From positions 3,662,501 through 3,726,500 of the forward strand of contig NZ_CP012836.1 in NCBI RefSeq assembly GCF_001593605.1: a DNA stretch of 64,000 nucleotides, in the 5' to 3' direction. Below, in pieces: positions 18,053 to 27,044 of this stretch (positions are counted from its first letter, which is position 1; each line of letters starts with the position of its first letter). The translations under genes were made by a program, and so were the position numbers. This DNA is from Algoriphagus sanaruensis (lineage in GTDB: Bacteria; Bacteroidota; Bacteroidia; Cytophagales; Cyclobacteriaceae). The notes beneath the pieces are model-generated. The model did not search any database. It was not told where the DNA came from and saw nothing but the letters and a program-made list of their open reading frames with translations.

Positions 18053-18126
18053 AGGAAAAGGATTTGACTCAAAAATAGAAAGTAGGCATTAAAAATCAAC
18101 CTTTCATTCTTCGCTTGTGACAATAA

Positions 18127-18155
18127 AAAAAGCTCAACTTTTCAGTTGAGCTTTG
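18127..18155 (-). terminator. Rho-independent terminator of tRNA-Arg
   Basis: Read on the minus strand: AAAGCTCAACT, a GAAA loop, AGTTGAGCTTT, then more T. It starts directly after the tRNA 3' end. Its ascending arm repeats the tRNA D-arm (see findings). Confidence 0.9.
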
Positions 18156-18229
18156 TGACCTCGTCAAGATTCAAACTTGAAACCTCCTGAGCCGTAATCA
18201 GGTGCTCTATTCAGTTGAGCTACGAGGCC
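18156..18229 (-). tRNA. tRNA-Arg (anticodon ACG)
   Basis: 74 nt cloverleaf. The 7-bp acceptor stem GGCCTCG/CGAGGTC has one G-T pair and discriminator A; the D-arm begins TAGCTCAACTGAATAGAGC; the anticodon stem CCTGA/TCAGG closes the loop TTACGGC, giving anticodon ACG at 18193-18195; the T-loop TTTGAAT is closed by a 5-bp stem. CCA is not encoded. A34 should be deaminated to inosine to read CGU, CGC and CGA. Promoter and terminator flank it directly. Confidence 0.95.
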
Positions 18230-18240
18230 GATTCGGTGTG

Positions 18241-18270
18241 CAAAAGTACCTATTTATCTTTTTTCTCCAA
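18241..18270 (-). promoter_or_regulatory. Promoter of tRNA-Arg (TTG-N19-TACTTTTG)
   Basis: On the minus strand the -33 TTG (18270-18268) is followed by 19 bases and the -7 element TACTTTTG (18248-18241), an exact match to TAnnTTTG, ending 11 bases before the first base of the tRNA. This is one of the clearest Bacteroidota-type promoters in the window. Confidence 0.8.
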
Positions 18271-18367
18271 ATATCCCGTCCAAAGAATTATTGGATTTTA
18301 TATCCAATCCTGAATTTAACTTAAGAATAATTAAGAGCCTAAACCCCAGAATTCTTGAAGGATTTTC

Positions 18368-18375
18368 TATTTTTG
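18368..18375 (+). promoter_or_regulatory. -7 element upstream of the outer-membrane protein at 18407
   Basis: TATTTTTG matches TAnnTTTG and leaves a leader of about 25 bases to the ATG. No TTG is present at the ideal -33 spacing. Confidence 0.45.
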
Positions 18376-18406
18376 CCCACATTCTCAACCTTAGAAGTTG
18401 CTTTTA

Positions 18407-19156
18407 ATGAAAAAATTATTCCTCCTGTTTCTCGCTTGCGCGCTTATCCCTCAGCTGTCCATTTCCCAAGAAACAGAACCAAAGGTAAAACTCCCTGTCA
18501 GTGGTAGACCAAACATTCCCAGCGATTTGAGTTTTGAATTTGGATTCAATCAACTCAACAATAGACCGGCAGATTTGACTACGCGGTTTATCACTTCCAG
18601 AACCTTCAATGTATTCTATCAAGTTCCTATCCAGCTTTTCGGTGAAGGCTCTGGATTTACTTTCAATCCAGGGATTGGAATCGCTACAGATAAATTAGAA
18701 TTCAAAGGCAATAAGAACCTTTTTATCAATCCTACCTTGGGAGCAGAATCTTCAAGCCTTTTGAATTTGTCTGATGTATATGGCTCCACGGCTGTAATTA
18801 ACAAAAACAACTTCTCGGCAAACTACTTTGAGGTGCCTTTGGATATTCGCTATCACCTAAACAAATCCAATTATTCAAGAAGCTTTAGATTCACGTTAGG
18901 TGGAAAAGTGGGATTCCTTTACAATGCTCACACCAAAATCGCCTACGAAACTGCAGCTGTTGGAAGTAAAAAAATCAAGGATTCTCAAAATTTCGGACTT
19001 GAGAAATTTAGATATGCGGTTTCCTTCAAAGCAGGAACTCCAGGATTCTACATGTGGATGAACTATTACATCAATTCGATGTTCCAGCCAGGTCGAGGGC
19101 CATTTGCCACAGAGGCCACACCTTTAACCTTCGGAATAGCGTTCACTGTATTTTAA
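18407..19156 (+). CDS. Outer membrane beta-barrel protein (PorT-like)
   Basis: 249 aa from ATG 18407 (an in-frame TTG at 18398 would add three residues). A signal peptide ends near SISQ; the mature chain shows alternating hydrophobic strands with aromatic ends (YFEVPLDIRYHL, FRFTLGGKVGFLYNAHTK, LTFGIAFTVF), typical of 8- to 10-stranded outer-membrane barrels in the PorT-like domain family. PorT itself is a T9SS component, but many paralogues of this fold have no known role, and this one has no T9SS gene next to it. It ends in a strong terminator. Barrel fold likely, function unknown. Confidence 0.75.
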   Translation: MKKLFLLFLACALIPQLSISQETEPKVKLPVSGRPNIPSDLSFEFGFNQLNNRPADLTTRFITSRTFNVFYQVPIQLFGEGSGFTFNPGIGIATDKLEFKGNKNLFINPTLGAESSSLLNLSDVYGSTAVINKNNFSANYFEVPLDIRYHLNKSNYSRSFRFTLGGKVGFLYNAHTKIAYETAAVGSKKIKDSQNFGLEKFRYAVSFKAGTPGFYMWMNYYINSMFQPGRGPFATEATPLTFGIAFTVF

Positions 19157-19163
19157 AATTTAG

Positions 19164-19189
19164 ACCGGGTTTTCACCCGGTTTTTTTTT
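19164..19189 (+). terminator. Rho-independent terminator after outer-membrane protein gene
   Basis: ACCGGGT (19164-19170), a TTTC loop, ACCCGGT (19175-19181), followed by eight T. It separates convergent genes and may also act weakly on the PAP2 transcript. Confidence 0.9.
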
Positions 19190-19808
19190 AGCTCCAAATC
19201 CAAAAAAATCCTCCCAGACAAATCAGCAAACCTGTACAGAATCCAGCATATACTTCTGCAGGTCGATGTGCATTGAGATAAAGGCGGGAAGAAGCTATAA
19301 TTCCAGAAAGAAGAATCGCCGCCAGAAGAGGATATACCATTTGATAGGAAGTGAATTTCAAGGCTAGGCAAATCACAACACCCAAAAATCCTCCAGCTCC
19401 GACCATATGTGCGGACATTTTCCAAAAGAAGGTAACCAAGGTCAGAAAAATCACAGCTGAAGTAATAATCGCCATACTCAACCAAAGCACTGGATCAAGT
19501 TCCGTCTTTTGGTACAAAAAGTAGGTAATCAAAATATAATAGAGGCAGATAATCAAAAAAGGAATGGTTCGATCTTTCAGTTCAGCCATATGAAGACTTT
19601 TTACCAAGCCACTTAGACGAAGCCCGAGAATAGTCACCATCGGAATCAATAACGTAGAAAGTACGATTAAAAAGAACAACCGGTACTTGAATTCTTCCGG
19701 GATACTGCTTGCCTGAGGGACTCCAAAAAGGACCATTCCGACGACCAAAATCGGCATCAGCAAAGGTTGAAATACAACAGAAATAGTTAGCGAAAAAAAC
19801 CTCAACAC
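19188..19808 (-). CDS. PAP2-like (phosphatidic acid phosphatase type 2) membrane protein
   Basis: 206 aa with about six membrane segments. PAP2 motifs are present in weakened form: KDRTIPF for the first (KxxxxxxRP), MSAHMVGAGG for the second (PSGH) and SSRLYLNAHRPAEV for the third (SRxxxxxHxxxD, with Glu for Asp). PAP2 enzymes remove phosphate from lipid pyrophosphates or phosphatidate at the periplasmic face; the altered motifs make activity uncertain. The start is GTG at 19808, overlapping the rpoN stop in TAGTG, so translation is probably coupled to rpoN. Confidence 0.75.
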   Translation of the reverse strand: MLRFFSLTISVVFQPLLMPILVVGMVLFGVPQASSIPEEFKYRLFFLIVLSTLLIPMVTILGLRLSGLVKSLHMAELKDRTIPFLIICLYYILITYFLYQKTELDPVLWLSMAIITSAVIFLTLVTFFWKMSAHMVGAGGFLGVVICLALKFTSYQMVYPLLAAILLSGIIASSRLYLNAHRPAEVYAGFCTGLLICLGGFFWIWS

Positions 19809-21268
19809 TACAATTCCTTTCTAAGTCTTGCTACAGGAATCTGGAGTTGCTCACGGTATTTGGCAACTGTACGGCGAGCAATATTGTACCCTTTTTTATT
19901 CAGCATTTTCACCAGCTTATCATCAGATAGCGGTTTCTTTTTATCCTCGGCATCCACCATTCCCTGCAATACTGATTTGACTTCTCGATTGCTGACATCT
20001 TCCCCACTATCTGTAGCAATCCCCTCTGAAAAGAAATATTTCAAAGGATAAACTCCAAACTCCGTCTGAATGGATTTACTATTTGCCACACGAGAAACCG
20101 TTGAAATATCCATATCAATTTTCTCAGCAATATCCTTTAGAATCATCGGTCGAAGATTAGTCTCATCTCCATCGATAAAAAATTCCTTTTGATAGTTAAG
20201 AATCGCCTCCATGGTTCTCAAAAGCGTATTTTGGCGCTGTTTGATTGCATCGATAAACCATTTGGCGGCATCAAGTTTTTGCTTGACAAAAGTGACAGTT
20301 TCTTTAAGCTTTTTATCTTTCTTGTCACTCTTATCATACGCGTCAAACATATCCGCATAGGATCTAGAAATCCGAAGTTCAGGAGCATTTTTAGAATTTA
20401 GACTGACCTCTAGCTTCCCGCTATTGTTGGTCAAAATAAAATCAGGAATGATGTATTGCGTACGGACCAAGCCATCAGAAATACCTCCTGGCTTAGGATT
20501 TAATCGCGTAATTAGATTGACCGCATCTTTGATCTCCTCCTCAGAAAGATCCAGTCTCTTTTGAATTTTAGGGTAATGCTTTTTGGTGAATTCTTCAAAA
20601 CAATCCTGAACAATGGCTAAGGCATGTAAAACCATCGGATCATCTGGGTGCTCTTTCCGCTCCAATTGAATAATCAGGCATTCTTGAAGATTTCTTGCGG
20701 CGATTCCTGCAGGATCAAAAGTTTGAATCTTCCTAAGGATCTCCTCCATCTCATCAATATCCGTTTCAATATTTTGAGAAAAAGCCAAATCATTAATGAT
20801 TGCCTCGAGATCCCGGCGGATATAGCCATCATTTTCAATACTTCCGATCAATTGCTGACCAATGATTTTCTGACGATCATCCAGTTTCAAAAAGTTAAGC
20901 TGGGAGATCAGCTGCTCATGCAAGCTCGACTGGGAGGATATTGGAATTTCCCGATCTTCCTCGTCGGCGTTGTAATTCCCATCTCCTTGCATTTTATACC
21001 CACTATACTCATCATCGAGATAGTCATCCAAGTTGATTTCATGATCATCCCGCCCCAAATCATCCTCATACGAATCCTCAAAATCATCCTCTTCTTGAGC
21101 TTTATCAGATTCTTCCTCGCGCCCTTCCTCCAGCGCGGGATTAATTTCCAATTCCTCTTCAATACGTGCATCCAGTTCCGCTGTAGGCACCTGCAACAAT
21201 TTGATAAACTGAATTTGCTGCGGAGAAAGCTTCTGTGAAAGCGATTGTGTAAGATTAAGCTTTTGCAT
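19808..21268 (-). CDS. rpoN: RNA polymerase sigma-54 factor
   Basis: 486 aa, normal length. Region I starts LTQSLSQKLSPQQIQFIKLLQVP and carries the activator-interacting segment; a very acidic region II follows (residues about 50-100, many Glu/Asp); the core-binding and HTH regions come next, and the RpoN box ARRTVAKYRE lies near the C-terminus. Sigma-54 directs transcription from -24/-12 promoters with ATP-dependent enhancer-binding proteins, none of which is encoded here. It is divergent from asnS; a -7 element TAAATTTG lies at 21342-21335, and a perfect inverted repeat sits in the predicted leader. Confidence 0.96.
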   Translation of the reverse strand: MQKLNLTQSLSQKLSPQQIQFIKLLQVPTAELDARIEEELEINPALEEGREEESDKAQEEDDFEDSYEDDLGRDDHEINLDDYLDDEYSGYKMQGDGNYNADEEDREIPISSQSSLHEQLISQLNFLKLDDRQKIIGQQLIGSIENDGYIRRDLEAIINDLAFSQNIETDIDEMEEILRKIQTFDPAGIAARNLQECLIIQLERKEHPDDPMVLHALAIVQDCFEEFTKKHYPKIQKRLDLSEEEIKDAVNLITRLNPKPGGISDGLVRTQYIIPDFILTNNSGKLEVSLNSKNAPELRISRSYADMFDAYDKSDKKDKKLKETVTFVKQKLDAAKWFIDAIKQRQNTLLRTMEAILNYQKEFFIDGDETNLRPMILKDIAEKIDMDISTVSRVANSKSIQTEFGVYPLKYFFSEGIATDSGEDVSNREVKSVLQGMVDAEDKKKPLSDDKLVKMLNKKGYNIARRTVAKYREQLQIPVARLRKEL

Positions 21269-21306
21269 GGAAAGGGATTAAATCCTGCTATTTGGGTTCA
21301 AAAAAA

Positions 21307-21326
21307 GCTTTTTCCAAGGAAAAAGC
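21307..21326. promoter_or_regulatory. Perfect inverted repeat in the rpoN leader
   Basis: GCTTTTTCC-AA-GGAAAAAGC, 9-bp arms with a 2-base centre, lying just downstream of the predicted rpoN start of transcription. It could be a dimeric repressor site; the 2-base loop is too tight for a normal RNA hairpin. Confidence 0.45.
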
Positions 21327-21334
21327 CAACTGAT

Positions 21335-21342
21335 CAAATTTA
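21335..21342 (-). promoter_or_regulatory. -7 element of rpoN
   Basis: On the minus strand TAAATTTG, an exact TAnnTTTG match, about 67 bases before the rpoN ATG. No TTG is seen at the expected -33 distance. Confidence 0.45.
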
Positions 21343-21360
21343 GGAAAAACGGGCAATTTT

Positions 21361-21391
21361 TTGATAAAAAGGTGATTTAATCGTTTTTTTG
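21361..21391 (+). promoter_or_regulatory. Probable promoter of asnS
   Basis: TTG at 21361-21363, then 20 bases and TTTTTTTG at 21384-21391 (the second base differs from TAnnTTTG). The predicted leader to the asnS ATG at 21443 is about 45 bases. Confidence 0.4.
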
Positions 21392-21442
21392 CATTCCTTC
21401 TCAAATAGATAGGAAATCTCCTTTTTCTAAAAAAATTAGCTA

Positions 21443-22894
21443 ATGGCATTTAACAAGCGGGTTAAAATCAAAACTGTCCTCGAGCAAAACCTGATCGGAC
21501 AGGAAATCACCCTTATGGGCTGGGTAAGAACGAAGCGAAGCAATAAAAATGTGTCCTTTATTGCGCTTAATGACGGCTCGACTATCACCAATTACCAAGT
21601 GGTGGCTGATCCCAATGTGATTGCTGATGACATTTTGAAAAAGTGTAGCACTGGAGCCTGTATCAAAATCACCGGCTCTGTAGTAGAAAGCCTTGGATCA
21701 GGACAATCTTCTGAAATCAATGCTCAGTCGATCGAAATCCTAGGCGAAGCAGATCCTGAAAAATATCCTCTACAACCTAAGAAGCACTCTTTGGAATTTC
21801 TTCGGGAGATTGCCCATCTTCGGATGCGAACCAATACCTTCGGGGCTGTATTCCGTGTCCGTCATGCTTTGGCATTTGCGGTGCATAAGTATTTCAACGA
21901 CAAGGGATTTTTCTATATCCACACTCCGATTATTACAGCATCGGATGCAGAAGGTGCAGGGGAAATGTTTCATGTAACCACACTCCCGATCGGAAACCCA
22001 CCACGAACCGAAGACGGAAAAGTGGATTACAAGCAGGACTTCTTTGAGCGGGAGACCAATTTGACTGTTTCGGGTCAATTGGAAGGCGAACTTGCTGCCA
22101 TGGCCTTATCTGAGATTTACACCTTTGGACCGACTTTTCGTGCAGAAAACTCCAATACTACAAGACACCTTGCTGAGTTTTGGATGATCGAGCCAGAGAT
22201 GGCTTTCTACGATGCGGAGGACAACCAAAATTTAGCGGAAGACTTCCTGAAATACGTAATCCGCTATGCGCTCGAACATTGTGAGGAAGATCTGAAGTTT
22301 TTAGCTCAGCGAGCTCAAGATGAAGAAAATACCAAACCTGCGGATCAGCGGGCTGAATTGGGCTTGATTGAGAAACTCAAGTTTGTAGTCGAAAATGACT
22401 TTGTCAGACTTACCTACACCGAGGCAATTGATATTCTCCGCAATAGCAATCCAAATAAAAAGAAGAAATTCCAATACCTGATCGAATCATGGGGTGCAGA
22501 CTTACAGTCTGAGCATGAGCGATATTTGGTGGAAAAGCACTTCAAAAAGCCGGTGATTTTGACGGACTATCCTAAGGATATCAAAGCCTTCTACATGCGT
22601 CAAAATGAAGATGGCAAAACCGTAGCCGCGATGGATATCCTATTCCCAGGCATTGGTGAAATTGTGGGTGGTTCTCAGCGAGAAGAAAGGCTAGAAAAGC
22701 TTACACAGCGGATGCAAGAGATGAATATTCCAGAAGAAGAACTCTGGTGGTACCTTGATACCCGACGATTTGGAGCTACGCCACATGCTGGATTCGGCTT
22801 AGGTTTCGAGCGGATGGTACTCTTTGTGACAGGTATGAGTAATATTAGGGATGTAATTGCCTTCCCGAGAACACCAGGAAACGCAGAATTCTAA
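21443..22894 (+). CDS. asnS: Asparaginyl-tRNA synthetase
   Basis: 483 aa, a class IIb synthetase that charges tRNA-Asn with asparagine in the cytoplasm. The N-terminal OB-fold anticodon domain covers about 1-115 ([21 protein letters not shown]); the catalytic domain has motif 2 ([20 protein letters not shown]) and motif 3 ([12 protein letters not shown]), and ends [14 protein letters not shown]. The [12 protein letters not shown] signature favours AsnRS over AspRS. Single gene with its own terminator, divergent from rpoN. Confidence 0.97.
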   Translation: MAFNKRVKIKTVLEQNLIGQEITLMGWVRTKRSNKNVSFIALNDGSTITNYQVVADPNVIADDILKKCSTGACIKITGSVVESLGSGQSSEINAQSIEILGEADPEKYPLQPKKHSLEFLREIAHLRMRTNTFGAVFRVRHALAFAVHKYFNDKGFFYIHTPIITASDAEGAGEMFHVTTLPIGNPPRTEDGKVDYKQDFFERETNLTVSGQLEGELAAMALSEIYTFGPTFRAENSNTTRHLAEFWMIEPEMAFYDAEDNQNLAEDFLKYVIRYALEHCEEDLKFLAQRAQDEENTKPADQRAELGLIEKLKFVVENDFVRLTYTEAIDILRNSNPNKKKKFQYLIESWGADLQSEHERYLVEKHFKKPVILTDYPKDIKAFYMRQNEDGKTVAAMDILFPGIGEIVGGSQREERLEKLTQRMQEMNIPEEELWWYLDTRRFGATPHAGFGLGFERMVLFVTGMSNIRDVIAFPRTPGNAEF

Positions 22895-22900
22895 AATCAA

Positions 22901-22933
22901 AAAAAACCTCGCTTAGACAAAGCGAGGTTTTTT
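22901..22933. terminator. Bidirectional terminator between asnS and the MFS gene
   Basis: AAAAAACCTCGCT (22901-22913), a 7-base loop and AGCGAGGTTTTTT (22921-22933). The A and T tracts make it work in both directions for these convergent genes. Confidence 0.93.
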
Positions 22934-22935
22934 GT

Positions 22936-24123
22936 TTAACTGACAACCTTCACTCTTCTGGCCAAAGGAATACAAAGGATACTGAAGAAAATTGCCAAAT
23001 AACCCACAAAATTAAAATTGGTGAGTTGCCCGAGTTCATTTTCACCGATAATCATCCCTGCTAAAAGGGCTGCAAATCCAGAAGCCAACTGCTGAACGGC
23101 TGAGTTGAAACTTAGGAAACTGCCCCTGTTTTCAGGTTTGGCGGTCCCTGTGATAATCGCGGCTGCTGGTACATATCGCCCATTGGAAGTGACAAAAAAC
23201 ATGGTGGTTATAATCAGCACCAAAGGAACCGGGGTCACCCCCAAATGAGTAATAATTCCAATGGGGATTAAGTTTAGTATCATAAAAATGGTAAAGATCT
23301 TAAGCTTCCCATGCCGATCAGAGAGCTTTCCCACCCAGGGAGAGGTAAAAATCGTAAAGGCTCCTCCTGCGATATAGACATACGTCAATTGCATATCCGT
23401 AAAACCTACATTGGCTACATTGTAAGGACTCAAAAATGGGATAATCATAAACTGCCCAAACATCATCATTACCGAAAGAGTAATGGCTCTCATTTGATTG
23501 GCATTACCCGTCACACGTCGGATTACTTCCAAGGGATGTGGGCGTTTAATATCGTGAACCAAGTGATCGGATAATTCGGGAATAAACTTGATAATCATTC
23601 CCAAACTAACCACAGAAAGTCCAGTCAGAATGAAAAATGGCGTATGCCAATTGGACAAACTTGCCAAGAAAAGCCCCAATGGAACTCCCATTACAGACGC
23701 AAAGGAAAAGGCAGACATAACTAATCCCATCGCTTTTCCACGATGCTCAAATGGAACAACATCTCCAATGATCGCCAAAATCAATGCGGAGGTAAGTCCA
23801 CCAAAAACCCCAGACAAAACTCGAGCGATCAACAGAATAGGGAAATTCGGTGAAAAAGCACAGCCCAAAGTTCCGAGCGTAAACCCTACATAAACCCAAA
23901 GAAGGATTTTTTTTCGGTCAAATCGATCCAAGAAAAAGGCACCCAAAAAACTGGATGCTCCCGCACTGAATGTATACGATGAAACCAATAAGCTAAATTC
24001 GCTGGGACCAATTTCAAAGATCCGCATCAATTGGGGACCCAAGGGCATCAAAATCATAAAATCCACGATGTGGATAAAATTGATTATGGCTAAAGTCCAA
24101 AGTAGAAGTTTCTCGTTTCGCAT
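22936..24123 (-). CDS. MFS transporter (DHA1-like)
   Basis: 395 aa, twelve predicted membrane segments, with the motif A region FFLDRFDRKKILLW in loop 2-3 and ARVLSGVFGGLTSALILAIIGDVVPFEHRGKAMG in the N-terminal half, as in DHA1 drug or metabolite:proton antiporters. A second motif-A-like loop, GKLSDRHGKLKIF, lies in the C-terminal half. It is probably an inner-membrane exporter; the substrate cannot be predicted. Single gene ending at the shared terminator with asnS. Confidence 0.85.
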   Translation of the reverse strand: MRNEKLLLWTLAIINFIHIVDFMILMPLGPQLMRIFEIGPSEFSLLVSSYTFSAGASSFLGAFFLDRFDRKKILLWVYVGFTLGTLGCAFSPNFPILLIARVLSGVFGGLTSALILAIIGDVVPFEHRGKAMGLVMSAFSFASVMGVPLGLFLASLSNWHTPFFILTGLSVVSLGMIIKFIPELSDHLVHDIKRPHPLEVIRRVTGNANQMRAITLSVMMMFGQFMIIPFLSPYNVANVGFTDMQLTYVYIAGGAFTIFTSPWVGKLSDRHGKLKIFTIFMILNLIPIGIITHLGVTPVPLVLIITTMFFVTSNGRYVPAAAIITGTAKPENRGSFLSFNSAVQQLASGFAALLAGMIIGENELGQLTNFNFVGYLAIFFSILCIPLARRVKVVS

Positions 24124-24184
24124 AAAAGGGGTAATGGGTGACTAACCTTTTTTTCAAAAATTAAGTTTGCCCCAATGAGATTTT

Positions 24185-25666
24185 TTAATCAATGTCCAAA
24201 GCTAGAAAAGATTCAGGAATAGCCTCCACAAGATCGGTTGCAATCATCGATCTCCCATAATCCGATCCTGCGATCTCCCCTGCCAATCCGTGATGATATA
24301 CCCCACAAAGAACTGCCGAAATGGGTGAATAACCTTGGCCCAAAAAGGAAACCAGGATGCCTGAAAGAACATCTCCTACCCCTCCGGTAGCCATATGCTT
24401 AGTTCCGGAGGAATTAAAAATAACTCTGCCATCCGCCAAGCAAATGGCTGAATTCGCTCCTTTGATAACCAAGTTCAATTCGTATTTCAAACAAAACTCT
24501 CTTCCTACTTTGATCCGATCCAAATGAGAGGAATATGTAGTACCGAAGAGCCTTGAAAACTCCCCTAAATGAGGGGTAAGAATACTTCCTTTTGGAATTT
24601 TAGCGATTAATTCAGGATGACTAGCAAGAAGATTTAAACCATCTGCATCGATAACAAGGGGACAATGAGTTGAAGTAAAAAAGGAACTTAGCACCTCCAC
24701 ACTGATCTTTTGCCCTAATCCGGGACCAAGTGCAATGGCATCAAAATCATGGGAGTCCACTGGATCAAAAACACACATCGCCTCAGGCACCGCAATCTGA
24801 ATGATTTGCCGCTCAGATTCTGGAATCTGAAGGGTGACTAAGCCAGAGCCCGTTCTCAAAGCTGCCTTCGCTGCTAATATTGCTGCCCCCATTTTCCCTT
24901 TTTGACCCGCCCAAATGAGCACCTTTCCAAAATCCCCTTTATGAGAAAATCGATGAAATCGCCGGTGTAAAGGGATCACATCCTTTTTTTGCAAGTAATA
25001 GTTCTCGCCTTCCAATCGTTCATGGGATTCATCTGGAATTCCGATATCCAATAAAACCAACTCTCCTACTACTGAGGCATGTTCCGGAAATAATAAAGAC
25101 AGCTTCGGAAACGAAAAGGTAAGTGTGAAACTTGCTGAAACAACAGGTGTCAAATTGGAAAGCGACTCATCAGAAGGAAGACCACTGGGCAAATCCACTG
25201 AATATATTGGACCTTTACCCAAAAAGGAATTGATCTTTTCTATAATTGAAATCGCCTTTGGCCTTAACTCACCTCGAAGTCCTACACCCAAAAAAGAATC
25301 AATCACAGCAGAATAGCGACTGGAATCAAATAAAGTCCAAGATTCTACTGGAATTCCGGCTGGCAAGAGGTTAAGATTTGTAGAAGTATCAGGACTTAAC
25401 TTATCCTCAGAGTCAAAACAGGTAAATACATTTACATTTATTCCACCTTTTGACAATAGCCTGGCAATTGCTAAACCATCTCCCCCATTATTACCAGAGC
25501 CAACAAAAATTGCAACGGCTTTTTCAAATTGAAAAGATTGCCCAGCCCACCACTCGACGAAAGAGTGAGCCGATTTTTCCATTAATTCAAGACTTGAAAT
25601 ACCTAGCTCTTGTTGATGATTCAAATCGAGAATTTTCACCTGATTTCCAGAAAGAATCTTGAGCAT
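24185..25666 (-). CDS. nnr: Bifunctional NAD(P)H-hydrate epimerase / ADP-dependent (S)-NAD(P)H-hydrate dehydratase
   Basis: 493 aa, the length of the fused YjeF_N-YjeF_C enzyme. The N-terminal epimerase domain (1 to about 215) carries VGSGNNGGDGLAIARLL and an SVDLPSGLPSD segment; the C-terminal carbohydrate-kinase-like domain (about 225-493) carries KMGAAILAAKAALRTGSGLV, ALGPGLG, VIDADGLN, LTPHLGEFSRL and MATGGVGDVLSGI, the ADP/phosphate-binding end. It repairs hydrated NADH and NADPH in the cytoplasm. Its ATG lies 3 bases after the UMF1 stop, so both are one operon. Confidence 0.95.
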   Translation of the reverse strand: MLKILSGNQVKILDLNHQQELGISSLELMEKSAHSFVEWWAGQSFQFEKAVAIFVGSGNNGGDGLAIARLLSKGGINVNVFTCFDSEDKLSPDTSTNLNLLPAGIPVESWTLFDSSRYSAVIDSFLGVGLRGELRPKAISIIEKINSFLGKGPIYSVDLPSGLPSDESLSNLTPVVSASFTLTFSFPKLSLLFPEHASVVGELVLLDIGIPDESHERLEGENYYLQKKDVIPLHRRFHRFSHKGDFGKVLIWAGQKGKMGAAILAAKAALRTGSGLVTLQIPESERQIIQIAVPEAMCVFDPVDSHDFDAIALGPGLGQKISVEVLSSFFTSTHCPLVIDADGLNLLASHPELIAKIPKGSILTPHLGEFSRLFGTTYSSHLDRIKVGREFCLKYELNLVIKGANSAICLADGRVIFNSSGTKHMATGGVGDVLSGILVSFLGQGYSPISAVLCGVYHHGLAGEIAGSDYGRSMIATDLVEAIPESFLALDID

Positions 25667-25669
25667 AAC

Positions 25670-26983
25670 CTAATTCGATTTAGGAGATAAGGCAGTCTTT
25701 GGAATGGTCACTAAAATCAGAAAACCCAATCCTACAATAAAGAACACCCCTAGAAATAGAGCAGAATTTCGCATGCTTCCAGTAAGTTGTTCAATCGCCC
25801 CATAGGTGAAGGTTCCTATTACAATTGCCAGTTTTTCGGTAACATCAAAGAAACTGAAATAAGATGCGTGATCGGTGGTTTCTTCCGGGATAAGCTTTGA
25901 AAATGTTGATCGGGAAAGTGATTGAATTCCTCCCATTACCATACCCACTACAAAGGCCAAGGCATAAAACTGAAGAACTTCATACACATAGTAAGCCGAA
26001 CCACAGATCCCTATCCAGATAAACACCATGATCATTAGGCTGATTTTATTGCCGAATTTTTTTGAAACAAAGGCAAACAAATAGCTTCCAATGATGGCTA
26101 CGAACTGGATAATCAAAATTGTGAGGATGAGTTGGTCTCCGGGCATTTTAAGCTCTTTATCTCCAAAAGAAGCGGCGAGATACATCACTGTTTGTACACC
26201 CATCGAATAAAAAAAGAAAGAATAAAGGAAGCGTTTCATCATGGACTTTTCCTTTACCTCAGCATATACTTTCCGGATTTCTTGATAGCCTTTCAAGATT
26301 AAGGCTCGATGAATTTTCTTTTTAAATGGATTTTTGGGGAGATACTTAAATGGAATTTGAGAAAACCCAGCCCACCAAATTCCGGTAATTAAAAAGGATA
26401 ATCGTGCTGCCAAACTTCCTTCTGGCAAACCAAACCAATCTGGAAATTGGATCATCAAAAGGTTTAAAACCAATAAAATCACACTTCCTACATACCCCAA
26501 AGCAAATCCACGGGCACTTAAAAAATCATACTCACTTTCTTCGGCAATTTCAGGCAAATAGGCATTGTAGAAAACGATACTTCCAGCGTAACCAATACTT
26601 GCCAGAACACTACAAAGAATCCCAAATTCTAAATTAGATCCATCAAAAAAGAATAAACCTATACAAGCTATTGATCCCAGATAGGCAAATAATTTCATAA
26701 ACAACAACTTCCTACCTGAAGCATCGGCCATACCACACAGAAGTGGAGAAAAAATAGCAATTACCAAATATGAAAATGAAATGGAGTAGGAATATAAAAC
26801 CGTATTAACTACTTCCCATCCAAAAAAAGAAACTCGGTCAGAACCATCAATTCCCTTGGTAACACTATTATAGTAAACAGGGAAAATGGTAGAGGTAATA
26901 ACCAAACTATAAACCGAATTGGCCCAATCATACATGGCCCAGGCGCCTTGTACTTTACTTTTATTGCTAAGTCTTAGTTTCAT
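25670..26983 (-). CDS. MFS transporter, UMF1 (Atg22-like) family
   Basis: 437 aa with about twelve membrane segments and the family N-terminus GAWAMYDWANSVYSLVITSTIFPVYY. UMF1 proteins resemble the fungal vacuolar effluxer Atg22, which exports amino acids; bacterial substrates are not established. A GGIQSLSRSTFSKLIPE segment in the second half is typical. It is upstream of, and nearly touching, the Nnr gene. The transcript begins just after the terminator of the exbB operon. Confidence 0.88.
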   Translation of the reverse strand: MKLRLSNKSKVQGAWAMYDWANSVYSLVITSTIFPVYYNSVTKGIDGSDRVSFFGWEVVNTVLYSYSISFSYLVIAIFSPLLCGMADASGRKLLFMKLFAYLGSIACIGLFFFDGSNLEFGILCSVLASIGYAGSIVFYNAYLPEIAEESEYDFLSARGFALGYVGSVILLVLNLLMIQFPDWFGLPEGSLAARLSFLITGIWWAGFSQIPFKYLPKNPFKKKIHRALILKGYQEIRKVYAEVKEKSMMKRFLYSFFFYSMGVQTVMYLAASFGDKELKMPGDQLILTILIIQFVAIIGSYLFAFVSKKFGNKISLMIMVFIWIGICGSAYYVYEVLQFYALAFVVGMVMGGIQSLSRSTFSKLIPEETTDHASYFSFFDVTEKLAIVIGTFTYGAIEQLTGSMRNSALFLGVFFIVGLGFLILVTIPKTALSPKSN

Positions 26984-26991
26984 AGGGTGAT

Positions 26992-27023
26992 AAAAAAAGC
27001 CATCCCGATTAGAGGATGGCTTT
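26992..27023 (-). terminator. Terminator of the exbB-exbD operon
   Basis: On the minus strand AAAGCCATCC (27023-27014), an 8-base loop and GGATGGCTTT (27005-26996) running into more T. Confidence 0.9.
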
Positions 27024-27044
27024 AAATATAAGGTTTAATGCAAA

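Noticed and set aside
20648..21238. Plus-strand frame of 196 codons antisense to rpoN
   Set aside because: A mirror of the acidic, Asp/Glu-rich region of sigma-54, giving a chance Ile/Leu-rich translation; rpoN is certain.
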